64,000 nt of DNA from Clostridia bacterium (GTDB lineage: Bacteria > Bacillota > Clostridia > Oscillospirales > Acutalibacteraceae), in assembly GCA_017625095.1 (NCBI GenBank), contig JAGALQ010000032.1, forward strand, positions 1 to 64,000, read 5' to 3'. The notes beneath the pieces were generated by a model that searched no databases, was not told the origin of the DNA, and saw only the letters and a program-made list of their open reading frames with translations. Positions within the stretch are counted from its first letter, which is position 1. Each line of letters starts with the position of its first letter. This document shows positions 18,343 through 27,734 of the stretch, piece by piece. Both the position numbers and the translations under genes were made by a program.

Positions 18343-18375
18343 CTGCCAATTCCACCATACCCGCATATTAACTTG
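18343..18375 (-). repeat. Duplicated 5' fragment of tRNA-Leu
   Basis: A 33-base segment matches 18171-18203 (the tRNA-Leu 5' end plus its leader) with one difference. It covers about the first 22 bases of the tRNA and then breaks off into unrelated sequence with hairpins (such as AAAATCGT paired with ACGATTTT). It is a decayed second tRNA-Leu or a recombination scar. Confidence 0.75.
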
Positions 18376-18447
18376 CAATGCTGAATAACAGCATTAGATA
18401 TTCTAATTCAAAAAAGTGTTTTTGTCAATAGATACGCGAAAAATTAG

Positions 18448-18476
18448 TTGAACAAACTTGAATGCTATGCTACAAT
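18448..18476 (+). promoter_or_regulatory. Promoter of the beta-helix/acetyltransferase pair
   Basis: TTGAAC (18448-18453), 17-base spacer, TACAAT (18471-18476), 33 bases before the ATG at 18510. Confidence 0.65.
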
Positions 18477-18509
18477 GTATATAACATTATATCGGAAAGG
18501 GCGAACTTT

Positions 18510-20663
18510 ATGAGTGCATTTTTTGCAAAGGTTGTTGCTTTTTTTGCTTCGATCGCAACTTTGTTCAGCGCAATGTTTTGTCAGCCGACAATTGTGCCCG
18601 AATATCCCGAGGTTGATACATACGAAAAAACAGTATTTGATGAGGGCGAATTTGTAATGAATTCATACGACCTTGTTGTATCTCCTTACGGTGATGACGG
18701 CAATGACGGCTCGCTCGAAAATCCGCTCAGAACCGTTGCTGCAGCCAAAGAGAGGCTGAAAGATCTTGCAGGCTCTGACTGCGATACGGTAACCGTATGG
18801 ATTCGTGAGGGTACGTATCTTATTGAAGAAACGCTTACCTTCGATTCGTCGGATTACAGCAACGTTGTTTACCGCTCATATCCTGATGAGAAGGTTGTTT
18901 TTACAGGCTCAAAAGAAATCGGCGGCAGTTGGAGTGAAACTGTAATCAACGGTGTGAATGCGTTTGTTACCGATATGCCGGTTGAAAGTGAAGCAGACTA
19001 TTTCCGCTCGCTGTTTAAGGATGGTAATAGGCTTCCGCGTTCGAATTATCCTAAACAGGGTGTGTTTAAGGTTGCGGACCCTCTTGAGGGTGAAGGTGTG
19101 CCCTCTGAGTGGTCACCCGAATTCTTTACTCATACGGTAGCCTTCGGTGCACATACCAAAGACCTGCTCGATTTTGCAAACCCGCGTGATATTGACGTAA
19201 GGCTTATGCATTTCTGGTGCGATGAGCTTTTGCCTGTGCGCTGTGTCGATATGTCTACAGGCAGAGTTGAAACGTCAAAGATTTCGTCAATGACCATACG
19301 AGTTGATGATAATTACGTGTTTGAAAACGTAAAAGAGGCACTTGCTCTGCCCGGCGAATGGTACCTTGACCGTGCCGAGGGTAAGCTTTACTATATACCG
19401 CAGGACGGTGACACGGTAGAAAACACGGTGCTTTTTGCAGGTGGCTGTGAGCAGCTTATCACAATGAACGGTGCACAGCACGTTTCGTTCCGAGGTATTG
19501 ATTTTGAAAACACCGATTGGGACCGTATTGACGGTGTTTTCTTCGGCAAGGATATGTTTGCTTCTCACCCTGCGCACGAGTATATCGAGTACGGTGGTTT
19601 GCATCCGCAGGCAGCTTACGAAATTCCTGCTGCGATTTGTGTTGAATCATCAGACGGTATTGATTTCATCGATTGCCGTTTTGAAAACATCTCATATACA
19701 GCAATCAAATTCGATAAGGCTTCCAAAAACTGTGATGTAACAGCCTGTCGCTTTAACGAAATCGGTGCGAATGCTGTGTATATCCACGGCGATTTTGTTG
19801 TGCCTGCAACTACGCAGAATATCAACGTAACCGATTGCCATATCAGTAATTACGGCAGAATTTTCAATAATGCTATCGGTGTCTTGCTCACCAACGCTAT
19901 AGACTGCGATATAACGGACAATGAGATTCATGACGGATGGTATACAGGCGTTTCCGTCGGTTGGAGCTGGGGCTATGCTCCCAACCCGACAAACAATATC
20001 AAAATCTGTAACAACCTAATCTACAATATCGGTAATGGCTGGCTTTCCGATATGGGCGGCATTTATACGCTCGGTGTTCAGCCCGATACGGTTATCAGCG
20101 GTAACGTAATTTATAACGTCGGCTGTGACGAAGGCGCATACGGCTATGGCGGCTGGGGTATTTACCTCGATGAAGGCTCAAGCGGTATGCTTGTTGAGAA
20201 TAACCTTGTTTATGATTGCTCGTCGCAGACTTTCCACCAGCATTACGGCGAGGATAACGTGGTGCGCAACAATATCTTTGCTTTCGGCGGCGAAGGTGCG
20301 TTCATAATCAGCAGACACGAGGAACACAATTCACTTTTCCTCAAAAACAATATTCTTGTCACCGATAACTCAATGATGTATGCCCGTACGATAGAGTCTG
20401 ATTGGTTTGTTGATGACAGCAACCTTTACTGGGACTATAAAAACGGCGGCAACGTAACTTCAGGCTACTCAATGGCGTGGACTGACAGAAAGAGCATTCC
20501 GCTGATGGTGGCAAGAGGCTATTACAATAATGCTGTTTTTGCGGATCCGCTCTTTAAGGATGCCGCTAACCGCGATTTTACTCTTGCAACAAACAGCCCT
20601 GCGCTTGATGCAAGCTTCGTGCCGTGGGAGTACAATGCGGGCACAAAAACTCTTTTAGATTGA
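18510..20663 (+). CDS. Secreted right-handed parallel beta-helix protein, probable polysaccharide-active enzyme
   Basis: 717 residues from the ATG at 18510, which has GGAAAGGGCG upstream; the longer reading from 18462 is unsupported. A hydrophobic N-terminus (about 1-24) is a signal peptide or anchor. [19 protein letters not shown] opens a beta-helix fold, and the middle has repeated N-rich turns. The stretch from [14 protein letters not shown] to MGGIYTLG and then [11 protein letters not shown] is characteristic of beta-helix glycosidase-like proteins (GH120/GH141-type, assigned from memory and not certain). It probably acts on a host or plant glycan outside the cell. A sugar acetyltransferase follows after 13 bases in the same operon. 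Confidence 0.75.
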   Translation: MSAFFAKVVAFFASIATLFSAMFCQPTIVPEYPEVDTYEKTVFDEGEFVMNSYDLVVSPYGDDGNDGSLENPLRTVAAAKERLKDLAGSDCDTVTVWIREGTYLIEETLTFDSSDYSNVVYRSYPDEKVVFTGSKEIGGSWSETVINGVNAFVTDMPVESEADYFRSLFKDGNRLPRSNYPKQGVFKVADPLEGEGVPSEWSPEFFTHTVAFGAHTKDLLDFANPRDIDVRLMHFWCDELLPVRCVDMSTGRVETSKISSMTIRVDDNYVFENVKEALALPGEWYLDRAEGKLYYIPQDGDTVENTVLFAGGCEQLITMNGAQHVSFRGIDFENTDWDRIDGVFFGKDMFASHPAHEYIEYGGLHPQAAYEIPAAICVESSDGIDFIDCRFENISYTAIKFDKASKNCDVTACRFNEIGANAVYIHGDFVVPATTQNINVTDCHISNYGRIFNNAIGVLLTNAIDCDITDNEIHDGWYTGVSVGWSWGYAPNPTNNIKICNNLIYNIGNGWLSDMGGIYTLGVQPDTVISGNVIYNVGCDEGAYGYGGWGIYLDEGSSGMLVENNLVYDCSSQTFHQHYGEDNVVRNNIFAFGGEGAFIISRHEEHNSLFLKNNILVTDNSMMYARTIESDWFVDDSNLYWDYKNGGNVTSGYSMAWTDRKSIPLMVARGYYNNAVFADPLFKDAANRDFTLATNSPALDASFVPWEYNAGTKTLLD

Positions 20664-20676
20664 ACGGAGTGTTGAT

Positions 20677-21297
20677 ATGACTCAGCGTGAAAGACGCGAC
20701 AAAGCACTTGCCTATAAAATTGACGGTGAACTGATGGCTGAGGTGCTTGAAGCCAGAGCAAAAGCACACGCTTATAATCAGGTTGACCCGAGAGATACCG
20801 AAAAGCTCAGCGAGCTTATAACCGATCTGCTTGGCGGTACGGGCAAAAATTGCACGGTCTGCCAGCCGTTTCATGTCGATTACGGCAGTAACATTTTTGT
20901 CGGTGATAATTTCTTTGCAAATTATAACTGCATGATTCTTGACGTCGGCAAGGTTACGGTCGGTGATAACGTAATGCTCGCACCCAATGTCGCGATATAT
21001 ACCGCAGGTCATCCCGTTCATCACGAAGCACGCAACTCTCACTATGAATACGGCATTCCCGTAACAATCGGCAGCAACGTATGGGTAGGGGGTAACAGCG
21101 TTATTCTGCCCGGTGTGACGGTAGGGGATAATACCGTTATCGGTGCAGGCAGTGTTGTCACAAAGGATATTCCGTCGGGTGTTATTGCTGCAGGCAATCC
21201 TTGCAGAGTGATACGCGAGATAACCGATGAAGATAAAAAATATTACTTTAAAAACCGTGAATTTGATGAAGAAGCGATGAAAGAAATTTACGGATAA
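20677..21297 (+). CDS. Sugar O-acetyltransferase, maltose/galactoside acetyltransferase family
   Basis: 206 residues. The N-terminal helical domain ([18 protein letters not shown]) typical of Maa/LacA proteins precedes a left-handed beta-helix of hexapeptide repeats ([34 protein letters not shown], then [19 protein letters not shown]). The catalytic His is in TAGHPVH, and the acetyl-CoA end is [16 protein letters not shown]. Family enzymes transfer acetyl from acetyl-CoA to sugar hydroxyls. It is probably cytoplasmic and co-transcribed with the beta-helix protein. A terminator follows. Confidence 0.92.
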   Translation: MTQRERRDKALAYKIDGELMAEVLEARAKAHAYNQVDPRDTEKLSELITDLLGGTGKNCTVCQPFHVDYGSNIFVGDNFFANYNCMILDVGKVTVGDNVMLAPNVAIYTAGHPVHHEARNSHYEYGIPVTIGSNVWVGGNSVILPGVTVGDNTVIGAGSVVTKDIPSGVIAAGNPCRVIREITDEDKKYYFKNREFDEEAMKEIYG

Positions 21298-21312
21298 AAT
21301 ATGTTCAGCTTT

Positions 21313-21343
21313 AAGCGCTTGTTGGTGACAGCAAGCGCTTTTT
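21313..21343 (+). terminator. Hairpin terminator
   Basis: AAGCGCTTG (21313-21321) pairs exactly with CAAGCGCTT (21332-21340), followed by TTT. Confidence 0.8.
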
Positions 21344-21441
21344 CCATTATTTGTGCGTTGACGGTGAGAGTTGTCGGATGTTAGTATTTGTTTGTCGAAC
21401 GAAAGAGTTTCGCACAAATCAATAAGGAAAGGATCATGTAA

Positions 21442-22152
21442 ATGAACATCAGAAAGTTTCTTGCGGTTTTAGTTGCGGCGGCAATGTGCTTTTCGCTGTG
21501 TGTGACAGCTTATGCTGTCAACGGTGCTCAGAGGGCACCAGAGGAAAACGTAACGAATGAAAGCACAACTGTCGAAGACTCAACCGTCGAAGAATCAACT
21601 TCAGAAGAGGTAAGCGAAGAACCCTCGTCAGAGGAAGCTTCTTCTGAAGAAAACTCAACAGAAGAGGACGCATCGGAAGAAAATTCACCCTCCGAAGAAT
21701 CATCTCAGGCACCCGATGAGGATGACGTAATAGCTCTTATTATCAATCTCCTCGGCAAGATTGACCTTGAAGAGGTCAAGGATGCTCTCAACGATATCAA
21801 TGAGGCACTCGGACTTCCGAGAATCGAGACCTTTATGGATATCCCGGCATACGCAGATGCACTTTACGAAAAGCTTGAGGAAATGGGCCTTGGCTATGCG
21901 GACATCATCAACGGTATCACCTCGAGTGATCTTCTCGACTGGCTCAACGACCTTCTTTTCGGTGGCGGGTCATCCTCCAAACCCGCGACAACCGTTCCGT
22001 CAGGCGGTAACAACAACAGCGATAAGGACGAAGAAAGCTTTATACCCGATACGGGTGCGACCCTTGGCGCAGCAGCTGCCGCAGTTGCAGTGCTCGGCGG
22101 TTCAGGCGGACTTGCACTCTTCCTTCGCAAACGCAATAATGACGAAGAATAA
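21442..22152 (+). CDS. Ser/Glu-rich surface protein with sortase-like anchor
   Basis: 236 residues. Signal peptide at about 1-26 (ending VTAYAV). Residues 40-92 are a low-complexity run of Ser, Glu, Thr and Val. A helical region (DVIALIINLLGKIDLEEV) and a second one follow. The C-terminus shows a cell-wall sorting layout: IPDTG, then an Ala/Gly-rich hydrophobic stretch and RKRNNDEE. IPDTG is a variant of the LPxTG motif. Probably displayed on the wall as a stalk or adhesin-like protein; function unknown. Strong GGAAAGGAT-type site; terminator downstream. Confidence 0.75.
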   Translation: MNIRKFLAVLVAAAMCFSLCVTAYAVNGAQRAPEENVTNESTTVEDSTVEESTSEEVSEEPSSEEASSEENSTEEDASEENSPSEESSQAPDEDDVIALIINLLGKIDLEEVKDALNDINEALGLPRIETFMDIPAYADALYEKLEEMGLGYADIINGITSSDLLDWLNDLLFGGGSSSKPATTVPSGGNNNSDKDEESFIPDTGATLGAAAAAVAVLGGSGGLALFLRKRNNDEE

Positions 22153-22185
22153 ATAAAAGGTCAAATAAACTGAGTGAACGTGATG

Positions 22186-22224
22186 ACACCGCAGTTCCGT
22201 TTTTACGGGGTTGCGGTGTTTTTA
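22186..22224 (+). terminator. Hairpin terminator
   Basis: ACACCGCA (22186-22193) pairs exactly with TGCGGTGT (22212-22219), followed by TTTTAT. Confidence 0.75.
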
Positions 22225-22315
22225 TGCGTTGTGCGGTTATATTCCGTTTGTTGGATTATATCACAATTCTCCGTCGTTTTCTTGCGAAAATGCCATCTCC
22301 TTATAAAGGCGATTT

Positions 22316-22499
22316 TGTCATTCTGGGGCGAAGCACCGAAACGCCGCCTGTGGCGGATGAAGTGAGGTGCTGAGAGGAAGAAACAAGGATCAGTGCCGAC
22401 GCTCCAAGGAAGGCAATGCGACTATGTTTCTGAAGGGTTATTAGCGAAGAATCTTTTTCGGACGACCGATTGCCGTCCCTACATTTGTTCAGGATGACA
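22316..22499. mobile_element. MITE-like non-coding repeat element
   Basis: 184 bases bounded by imperfect terminal inverted repeats TGTCATTCTG (22316-22325) and CAGGATGACA (22490-22499), with the internal sequence AAGAATCTTTTTCGG and no coding gene. TGTCATTCTG-type ends are common in dispersed bacterial repeats. It carries copy 2 of the 26-base hairpin repeat (22342-22367). Confidence 0.5.
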
Positions 22500-22508
22500 A
22501 TATAAAAA

Positions 22509-22625
22509 CCTCCTTTTGCAAGGAGGTGGCGCGGCGCAAGCCGTGACGGAGGATTGTGTGAAATATTTCGCAACCCTCAGTCTTTGCCTTGCGGCAAATC
22601 CGGCTCCCTTCAAAGGGAGCTTTGG
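22509..22625. repeat. GC-rich intergenic hairpin repeat
   Basis: CCTCCTT (22509-22515) and AAGGAGG (22520-22526) form a tight hairpin, followed by a GACGGAGGATTGTGTG segment and by GGCTCCCTTCAAAGGGAGC. Such CCTCC/GGAGG elements are abundant between genes in gut Clostridia (general knowledge). With the MITE-like element they fill the 22153-22775 gap; no gene is seen. Confidence 0.5.
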
Positions 22626-22775
22626 CTACCGTTTAGTGTAATGTATCCAAAAAACAGAATATTTTTTGTGCTGTTGGACAAATGAAATTCCTTTATTTAT
22701 AAGTGAAATTATGATAAAATATTTTTTATACAAAATTATCCGTGAGTTTTATGCTTTCGGGGAGGTAAAAAAACT

Positions 22776-25700
22776 ATGAAAAAAACGTTCATAAAAATTT
22801 TATCCGTTGTGCTTTGCGCCGTGATGGTGCTGGGCGCTGCGCCGCTCGGCGGATTGGTCGGGCTTGATTTGCCGAGTCTTTTCGATTTCAAAGCCGAGGC
22901 AGCAACACACAGCGGCACCTGCGGCGATAACCTGACGTGGTCGCTTGACACAAGCATCGGTGTACTCAATATCACCGGTACGGGTACGATGTCTGATTGG
23001 TCAACGCCATCAGATATACCGTGGCATTCTTCTCGTGATGATATCAAAACAGTCAATATCGCAAGCGGCGTAATAACCATCGGTGATGGTGCGTTCTATA
23101 GTTGCAACAGCCTTATAAGCGCAACAATCCCTGACAGCGTAACAACCATCGGTGATTTTGCGTTTGAGGGTTGCAGCAGCCTTACAAGTATAACAATCCC
23201 TGACAGCGTAACAACCATCGGTGATGGTGCGTTCTATGATTGCTACGGACTTACAAGTATCACTGTAGACAAAAACAACAAAATCTATTCGAGCGACAGC
23301 TATGATGTGCTGTTTAATAAGGCTAAAACAACACTTATTCAATATCCTATCGGCAACACAAGAACAAGCTACACAATCCCCGACAGCGTAACAAGCATAG
23401 GCTCTTATGCGTTCCAAAATTGCTCGAGCCTTACGAGCGTCACAATCGGCAACAGCGTAACAACCATCGGTTATTCTGCGTTCTATTATTGCAGTAGCCT
23501 TACAAACATAACAATACCCGACAGCGTAACAACCATCGGTAATTATGCGTTCTATTATTGCAAAAGCCTCACAAGCGTAACAATCGGTAACAGCGTAACA
23601 ACCATCGGTAATTATGCGTTCCAAAATTGCTCGAGCCTTACGAGCGTCACAATCGGCAACAGCGTAACAACCATCGATGATGATGCGTTCAGTTATTGCT
23701 ACAGCCTCACAAGCGTAACAATTCCTGACAGCGTAATAACCATCGGTGATGATGCGTTCTTTGGTTGCGCCAGCCTCACAAGCGTAACAATCCCCGACAG
23801 CGTTACAACCATCGGTGAAGGCGCGTTCTTTTTTTGTGACAGCCTTAAAAGCATAACCGTAGATGAAAACAACAAACATTATTCAAGCGACAGTTATGGA
23901 GTTTTGTTTAATAAAGATAAAACTACGCTTATTCAATATCCTATCGGTAACACAAGAACAAGCTATACAATTCCCGACAGCGTAACAACAATCGGTGATG
24001 GAGCGTTCTATGGTTGCAAGAGTCTCACAAGCGTAACAATCTGCAACAGCGTTACAACCATCGGTTATTCTGCGTTTTCTGAGTGCGACAGCCTCACAAG
24101 CGTAACAATCTGCAACAGCGTTACAACCATCGGTTATTGGGCGTTCGAAAATTGCGACAGACTCACGGATGTATACTATACCGGTACTCAAGAGCAGTGG
24201 AAGGGAATCTCAATCGGTTCTGATAATTCACCATTGACCTCTGCCACGATTCATTATAATTATGTACCGGAAGTGCCCGATACGCCATCAAACCCTGAAA
24301 GCGAAAGAAAAACAAGAGTTATAGTAAACAAGGGTGCGTTAAATTATTTTGTCGGTGAGGATATAGTATTAATTGTAACCGAAGAAGAAAGCAGCGGATA
24401 TTATACACCTGATAAAATTACTTTAACAAATTCTGATGACAGTGTTACGGTTCTTGAAAACATCTATAGCTATAGCCAGTTCAAAGGACTGAGCAAGTTT
24501 TCGGATTTCGATGTTCCGACAGAATACAGAAACTCAAAATTTATAGTTATGACGGCAAAAAAGTCAGGAATGACAGCTGTCACTATAAACGATGATACAA
24601 CAAAAGATACATATACATTTCCGATTAATGTTTCTGTTGATGACTATGTAAATCTCAGAGCAAATCAAATAAAAACTTATGATTATAAAATCCCTCAGCT
24701 GCTGGTTAACGATACATATAATGCGTACTATAACGGAATGTATGTGGCTGATTTTTCATATAAAAAGGTTTCAGGCGGCTGGAACTTTGATATGAATATA
24801 TATAACCAGACATATGTGAATGGTGTTGTTGAGGTTTATGATAATACAGGCAATTTGGTCAAGGTTGAAATAATTGATAAATATGAGGGCACCGGAACAG
24901 GCATTCTTGAAACCTTGAGTACAGGTTGGAGCATGATTACAGAAGCTTTTAAGGGCGATAGTTTTTCGTTCAGAGGGGTATCTTTTTCGAAAGAAACCAA
25001 AATCAAAGATTTGTTTGTACCTCAGGATGGCTTTGTAAGAATAACAAATGACTCTGCAGTTTCAACAACCTGCTTTGTACTGAATCTTTTCGATTTGGTT
25101 TTAACAGGCGGCTCATTAATAAAAGATATAAAGAGTTTTAGTGAATTAGAGACAGAAGAAATAAAAAGAGAACTTCTTGGCAGATTTGTTGCAAATGAAT
25201 ACTATTTGAAAACAGCAAGTAAATTCCAGGAGAAATTAACTGAAAAGGTTTTTGAAAATATATCCGAAGCTACTTTGTCAACGGTAGTAGCTACTCTGTC
25301 GGGAGAAGCCGAAAACTTGCTTATGGATATCGATTTGAATTTTGATGATGTTGTAAAAACGGCACTCGGGACAGCAGCAGGTATCGGTGAAGGAATACTT
25401 ACCCAATATGCAGGTGTTTTCGGCTACAGTCTGGCAGTGATTTTTACTGCACAAAAGGTATGTAACTATATCGTGCAACTCGACCATTGGAAAGACACTG
25501 CCGGAAACGGAAATCCGTTTGGTTTTGTCACACCTCTTGCATCAAGTAACAACGCAACCGTTTACAGCGGTGACGGCATAGGCGTTGATACTAACGGAAA
25601 CGCACCAACAGACATAATAGTGCAAACATATAAAGTGCTGAAAGATACTATTACCATAGAACTTTCTACAGGTGAGATTCTCAGTGACTATGTTGCATAT

Positions 25701-26492
25701 GATATTTCTTTGGTAAAAGACGGCAAAGTGGTTCAACCCAATGGAACCGTAACGGTTCATATTCCTTTCCCTGCGGAATTTGAAGGTTCAAAAATACAGA
25801 TAATTCGTGAAAACGAAGATGGCAGTTGGAGCTTGATTGACAGCACAGTAGAAAAAGGAATAATAACTTTTGAGGTGAATCATTTTTGTTTGTTTGTTAT
25901 TGCACCGGTTGAAAGTACTGCAGTTACATATACATTGTCATACAACGCAAACGGTGGTTTTGGTGCTCCATCAAGTCAAGCCGGTTCTGCAAGCTACAGT
26001 ACAAGCAGTACAAAGCCTGTGCGAAGTGGCTATATCTTCCTTGGATGGTCAAAGAGCAGCATTGCAACATCCGCGTCATATCAGCCGGGTGATAAAATAA
26101 CACTTTCAGAAAACACAGTACTTTATGCAGTGTGGCAAAAAGAAAAATACAACAGCACGGTCAGCATAACAAACAACAATGCTTCAAGAACAATTAATTA
26201 TGGTGATGTACTTCGTCTTACTGCAATAACAACCGATATGCCTTCAGACGCAAAGATATATTGGTTTGTTGACGGCATAAAGAAGGGTGAAGGTGAAACA
26301 TTCGATCTTACATTCGAAAGCGGAACCAAAACCGTTGAGGTCAAGCTCGTTGACTCAAATGACGATATTCTCGAAAATACAAGCGGAAATGAGATTATGT
26401 ATTCCATGAAAGTAACTGTTAACGCCAATTTCTGGCAGAAGATTGTTTCGTTCTTCAAAAACCTGTTCAGAATGAACAGAATCATTTATTAA
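22776..26492 (+). CDS. BspA-like leucine-rich repeat surface protein (LRR_5 type)
   Basis: 1238 residues. Signal peptide at about 1-42. From about residue 105 to 470 there are more than a dozen 23-residue LRR_5 repeats of the form SLTSVTIPDSVTTIG-x-AFxxC, interrupted twice by near-identical blocks containing NNKxYSSDSY, VLFNK and LIQYPIGNTRTSY. The middle (500-1040) is unrecognised and contains a region of helices and an IgG-like section. Near 1050-1120 is an InlB/Flg_new-type repeat (YTLSYNANGGFG to LYAVWQ). It ends with an amphipathic FWQKIVSFFKNLFRMN tail. Members of the family are surface adhesins. The DNA of the repeats is itself nearly identical (23090-24180), so repeat number can change by recombination. 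Confidence 0.9.
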   Translation: MKKTFIKILSVVLCAVMVLGAAPLGGLVGLDLPSLFDFKAEAATHSGTCGDNLTWSLDTSIGVLNITGTGTMSDWSTPSDIPWHSSRDDIKTVNIASGVITIGDGAFYSCNSLISATIPDSVTTIGDFAFEGCSSLTSITIPDSVTTIGDGAFYDCYGLTSITVDKNNKIYSSDSYDVLFNKAKTTLIQYPIGNTRTSYTIPDSVTSIGSYAFQNCSSLTSVTIGNSVTTIGYSAFYYCSSLTNITIPDSVTTIGNYAFYYCKSLTSVTIGNSVTTIGNYAFQNCSSLTSVTIGNSVTTIDDDAFSYCYSLTSVTIPDSVITIGDDAFFGCASLTSVTIPDSVTTIGEGAFFFCDSLKSITVDENNKHYSSDSYGVLFNKDKTTLIQYPIGNTRTSYTIPDSVTTIGDGAFYGCKSLTSVTICNSVTTIGYSAFSECDSLTSVTICNSVTTIGYWAFENCDRLTDVYYTGTQEQWKGISIGSDNSPLTSATIHYNYVPEVPDTPSNPESERKTRVIVNKGALNYFVGEDIVLIVTEEESSGYYTPDKITLTNSDDSVTVLENIYSYSQFKGLSKFSDFDVPTEYRNSKFIVMTAKKSGMTAVTINDDTTKDTYTFPINVSVDDYVNLRANQIKTYDYKIPQLLVNDTYNAYYNGMYVADFSYKKVSGGWNFDMNIYNQTYVNGVVEVYDNTGNLVKVEIIDKYEGTGTGILETLSTGWSMITEAFKGDSFSFRGVSFSKETKIKDLFVPQDGFVRITNDSAVSTTCFVLNLFDLVLTGGSLIKDIKSFSELETEEIKRELLGRFVANEYYLKTASKFQEKLTEKVFENISEATLSTVVATLSGEAENLLMDIDLNFDDVVKTALGTAAGIGEGILTQYAGVFGYSLAVIFTAQKVCNYIVQLDHWKDTAGNGNPFGFVTPLASSNNATVYSGDGIGVDTNGNAPTDIIVQTYKVLKDTITIELSTGEILSDYVAYDISLVKDGKVVQPNGTVTVHIPFPAEFEGSKIQIIRENEDGSWSLIDSTVEKGIITFEVNHFCLFVIAPVESTAVTYTLSYNANGGFGAPSSQAGSASYSTSSTKPVRSGYIFLGWSKSSIATSASYQPGDKITLSENTVLYAVWQKEKYNSTVSITNNNASRTINYGDVLRLTAITTDMPSDAKIYWFVDGIKKGEGETFDLTFESGTKTVEVKLVDSNDDILENTSGNEIMYSMKVTVNANFWQKIVSFFKNLFRMNRIIY

Positions 26493-26508
26493 AATAGGCG
26501 AAAAATCA

Positions 26509-26548
26509 ACAGCGCCCGACTTGATAACTCAGGTCGGGTGCTGTATTT
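26509..26548 (+). terminator. Hairpin terminator after the LRR gene
   Basis: The arms ACAGCGCCCGACTTGA and TCAGGTCGGGTGCTGT (26509-26544) pair with one mismatch, followed by ATTTTAT. Confidence 0.75.
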
Positions 26549-26556
26549 TATACAAA

Positions 26557-26714
26557 GGTCAAAGAAGGTCAAAATTTTAGAAAAATGAAGAAAAACAGAG
26601 ATAATAGGAGCTAATTTTAAAAATCAGCGAAAATTAAAAACATTTGACCTTTATTGACCTTTGACGGGAAGGTCAAATTTGACTATAATACAATCAAGGT
26701 CAAAGAAAGTCAAA
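26557..26714 (+). promoter_or_regulatory. CtsR operators and sigma-A promoter of the ctsR operon
   Basis: The promoter is TTGACG (26661-26666), 17-base spacer, TATAAT (26684-26689). CtsR-type boxes (GGTCAAA-N3-GGTCAAA) occur at 26557-26573 and, in reverse, at 26643-26659. A half-box lies at 26671-26677 between the -35 and -10. Another near-perfect box lies at 26698-26714, just after the expected start of transcription. This is autoregulation of the class III heat-shock operon. Confidence 0.9.
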
Positions 26715-26740
26715 GTCAAACCCGAAAGGAAGTGAGCGAA

Positions 26741-27190
26741 GTGAGTATCAGCAACACTATCGCACAGCTTATTATGGATATGCTTGAAGCGGACGGCAGT
26801 GCCGAGATGCAGCGAAACGAGCTTGCGCAGACGGTCGGCTGCGTACCCAGCCAGATAAACTACGTCATTGCCTCACGCTTCACACCCGAGCAGGGATATA
26901 TTGTCGAAAGCAGGCGAGGCGGCGGCGGTTATATCCGCATAACCCGTGCAACCCACAGCACACCCGGCGCGCTTGTAATGCACGTTGTGAATCACATCGG
27001 TGCATCGATTGATGAAAAGACTGCACGTGCGCATATAATCAATCTTGTAAATGCAGACATAATTTCAAAGCAGACAGCAAAAATTATGTTGGCGGCGGTG
27101 CTCGACGGCTGCTACCGCGAATTGCCGCCACAGCAGAGAGATAAAGTCAGAGCGGCGGTATTTAAACAGATGCTGCTGCAAACCATATAA
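26741..27190 (+). CDS. ctsR: Class III heat-shock repressor CtsR
   Basis: 149 residues from a GTG at 26741 with AAAGGAAG about eight bases upstream; an earlier GTG at 26732 overlaps that site, and the reading from 26654 would run through the operators. The winged helix-turn-helix is conserved: VGCVPSQINYVIASRFTPEQGYIVESRRGGGGYIRI, whose glycine-rich wing (about 66-75) recognises the operator. The C-terminal domain binds McsB and senses arginine phosphorylation in Bacillus. First gene of ctsR-mcsA-mcsB-clpC and repressed by its own product through the operators upstream. Confidence 0.96.
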   Translation: MSISNTIAQLIMDMLEADGSAEMQRNELAQTVGCVPSQINYVIASRFTPEQGYIVESRRGGGGYIRITRATHSTPGALVMHVVNHIGASIDEKTARAHIINLVNADIISKQTAKIMLAAVLDGCYRELPPQQRDKVRAAVFKQMLLQTI

Positions 27191-27218
27191 TTGATGATAA
27201 ATAAGGAGGAGTATAACT

Positions 27219-27734
27219 ATGGTATGTCAGAATTGCGGAAAAGTTCAGGCGACAACTCACATCAAGCGTGTTGTCAACGGTGACACAACAGAGCATCATC
27301 TTTGCTCACAGTGTGCAGGAGAGCTCGGTTACACGGATATGTTTTCGGGCTTTGCACCCCTGAGTCTGAGTGATTTCTTTGGTGATCTGCTCGGTGATGT
27401 CAACAGAAAGGCTATCGGCACAAAGGTCGTGCGCTGCCCTAAATGCGGCAACTCATTCAACGATATTGTGCGTGATAGCCAGGTTGGCTGTGCCGAATGC
27501 TACAGAGTTTTCTTTGATAAGCTCGCACCCTCGCTTGAACGTATTCACGGCAGGGCAGTGCACTCAGGTAAAAAGATTGAAACCGTGCACGAGGAAAAAG
27601 CCGAGCCGACAAAAGAGGAGCGCATTGCACAGCTCAGAGCTAAGCTCGGTGAAGCAGTCGAAAAGCAGGAGTTTGAGCTTGCTGCTAAGCTCCGCGATGA
27701 AATCAGAGATATAGAAGGAGGCGAAAACGCATGA
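27219..27734 (+). CDS. mcsA: McsA, zinc activator of the protein arginine kinase
   Basis: 171 residues. Four CxxC pairs (C3/C6, C29/C32, C73/C76, C91/C94) form two zinc-binding modules. The C-terminus (about 137-170) is a UVR motif, AQLRAKLGEAVEKQEFELAA followed by KLRDEI. McsA stimulates McsB and helps it reach CtsR and ClpC. The stop overlaps the mcsB start (ATGA). The TAAGGAGGA site is strong. Confidence 0.94.
   Translation: MVCQNCGKVQATTHIKRVVNGDTTEHHLCSQCAGELGYTDMFSGFAPLSLSDFFGDLLGDVNRKAIGTKVVRCPKCGNSFNDIVRDSQVGCAECYRVFFDKLAPSLERIHGRAVHSGKKIETVHEEKAEPTKEERIAQLRAKLGEAVEKQEFELAAKLRDEIRDIEGGENA

Noticed and set aside
18149-18358. ORF opposite the tRNA-Leu/repeat region
   Set aside because: It runs through the tRNA gene and has an atypical basic composition; chance frame.
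23010-24191. Long antisense ORFs inside the LRR gene
   Set aside because: They mirror the repeat DNA of the LRR protein; repetitive Cys/Tyr-rich products and no ribosome sites.
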